Source: Sphaerisporangium dianthi (GTDB taxonomy: Bacteria; Actinomycetota; Actinomycetes; Streptosporangiales; Streptosporangiaceae). From it: 64,000 nt of DNA. Both the position numbers and the translations under genes were made by a program. Shown here one piece after another: positions 63,076 to 64,000 of this stretch. Every line of letters starts with the position of its first letter. The stretch's first letter is position 1. The stretch spans positions 1-64,000 of the forward strand of contig NZ_JBHSFP010000041.1 of the NCBI RefSeq assembly GCF_042654065.1, in the 5' to 3' direction. The notes beneath the pieces are model-generated. The model was not told where the DNA came from, ran no database searches, and saw only the letters and a program-made list of their open reading frames with translations.

Positions 63076-64000
63076 CTATGCCGGGGCCAGGGCCTCCTCT
63101 TCCTCGCGGACGCGCCCGGCGCGGTAGTCCTGCGGGCTGACGCCGAGCACGCGCTTGAAGGCGGCGCTCAGCGCGAAGGAACTGCTGTATCCCACCTGGC
63201 CGGCCACGGCGCCGACGGTGGCGTCGCTCCCGCGCAGCAGATCGGCGGCCAGGGCCAGCCGCCAGGCGGTCAGGTACGCCATGGGCGGTTCGCCCACCAG
63301 ATCGGTGAACCTGCGGGCGAGCGCCGCGCGGGAGACCCCGGCGCCGGCCGCCAGCGCCGCCACCGTCCAGGGATGGCCGGGGTTGTTGTGCAGCATGCGC
63401 AGCGCCTTGCCGACGATGGGGTCGCCGTGCGCGCGGTACCACGCCGGGGCCTGCGCCTGCGCGCGGGCGAGCCAGGTGCGCAGCACGGCGATGAGCAGCA
63501 CGTCGAGCAGCCGGTCGAGCACGGCCTGCTGCCCCGGCTCGTCCTTGACGATCTCGGCGGCGAGCAGCGGGACCAGCGGGGAGTCCCAGTCGTCGTCCGG
63601 CAGCACCAGCAGCGGGGGCAGGACGGCGAGCAGGCGGCGGTTGATCTCGCCCCGCATCTGGTAGGTGCCGGTGAGCATCACCATCGGGCCGTCCAGGCCG
63701 GTGCCCCAGGTGCGCACGCCCAGGTCCATCGCTCCGGCCAGCGGCTCGCCTTCCACGGTCGCGCAGCGTTGCCCGGGGTGGATGACGACCTGAGGCGGCG
63801 TGCGGGGGTCGTCGGCGACCGTGTACGGGTCGGGGCCGCGGACGACCGCGACGTCTCCGGCGCCGAGCCGCACGGGGCGCCCGTCGGCGTGCGTCACCCA
63901 CGCCTCTCCGCGCACCACGGCGACCACCGTGAGCGGCGCGCGGTCTTTGATCAGCAGGCTCCAGGGCGGGGTGAGGATCGAGCGGAGCAGGAAGGCCCCA
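63076..64000 (-). CDS. AraC-family regulator with cupin sensor, cut by the window end
   Basis: At least 308 residues; the frame is open to the window edge and reads GAFLLRSILTPPWSLLIKDR just before the first in-window GTG start, matching the AraC cupin_6 domain, so the true start lies beyond the window. The C-terminus carries the two AraC helix-turn-helix motifs (WTVAALAAGAGVSRAALARR and VGAVAGQVGYSSSFALSAAF). Such regulators often control exporters or redox enzymes, none of which are in view. Confidence 0.88.
   Translation of the reverse strand, partial: GAFLLRSILTPPWSLLIKDRAPLTVVAVVRGEAWVTHADGRPVRLGAGDVAVVRGPDPYTVADDPRTPPQVVIHPGQRCATVEGEPLAGAMDLGVRTWGTGLDGPMVMLTGTYQMRGEINRRLLAVLPPLLVLPDDDWDSPLVPLLAAEIVKDEPGQQAVLDRLLDVLLIAVLRTWLARAQAQAPAWYRAHGDPIVGKALRMLHNNPGHPWTVAALAAGAGVSRAALARRFTDLVGEPPMAYLTAWRLALAADLLRGSDATVGAVAGQVGYSSSFALSAAFKRVLGVSPQDYRAGRVREEEEALAPA

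Overview
The window is a high-GC actinomycete chromosome segment. Coding regions have strongly GC-biased third codon positions, many GTG starts and frequent ATGA/GTGA start-stop overlaps. The gene families (PknG-type kinase with a GlnX-like sensor, SARP/AfsR and LAL giant regulators, Tat-exported flavin oxidase) suit Streptosporangiales/Streptomycetales-type organisms. The genus cannot be fixed from the sequence. No rRNA, tRNA or CRISPR array was seen.

Region 1 (1-9933, minus strand) is a signalling block: a small GTPase and a 70-residue partner, then a tightly overlapping operon of a coiled-coil protein, PknG-like kinase, PP2C phosphatase, vWA protein, FHA protein, GlnX-like membrane sensor and the start of one more gene. 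Kinase, phosphatase and FHA protein all carry N-terminal zinc ribbons. Region 2 (10063-27988) is regulator-rich: two SARP-STAND proteins, one LAL, an XRE-like and a WYL regulator. Among them lie an AbiEii nucleotidyltransferase with a small partner, a DUF1275 membrane protein, LeuA with a hexapeptide-repeat tail, a transthyretin-like protein that has lost the usual catalytic residues, and a VOC protein.

Region 3 (28041-37518) looks like a 3-hydroxybutyrate or related hydroxy-acid utilisation locus: PucR-type regulator, 3-hydroxybutyrate dehydrogenase-like SDR, complete Liv-type ABC importer, and a divergent secreted esterase. Region 4 (37519-39954) is a lower-GC degraded insertion between two copies of the esterase 3' end. 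It holds a frameshifted chloramphenicol-phosphotransferase-like gene, an intact PadR plus membrane zinc-finger pair, and an IS4-type transposase remnant.

Region 5 (40055-45829, minus) is a MoxR-DUF58-vWA-vWA operon headed by an HtrA-like protease, preceded by LapA-like and STAS proteins. Region 6 (46341-64000) holds a UBP zinc finger plus acyl-CoA desaturase pair, LysR, a Tat-exported L-amino-acid-oxidase-like enzyme, two tandem paralogous histidine kinases with no response regulator, XRE and anti-sigma-type ATPase regulators, a NarL-type two-component pair, a GNAT protein, a class-3 lipase, and a small secreted protein whose 3' end is repeated beyond a lower-GC gene. The window ends inside an AraC-family regulator.

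No wholly new system can be proven from sequence alone. The best candidates are the zinc-ribbon-tagged PknG module, the PadR/membrane zinc-finger pair in the degraded island, and the repeated duplication of gene 3' ends around foreign-looking segments.
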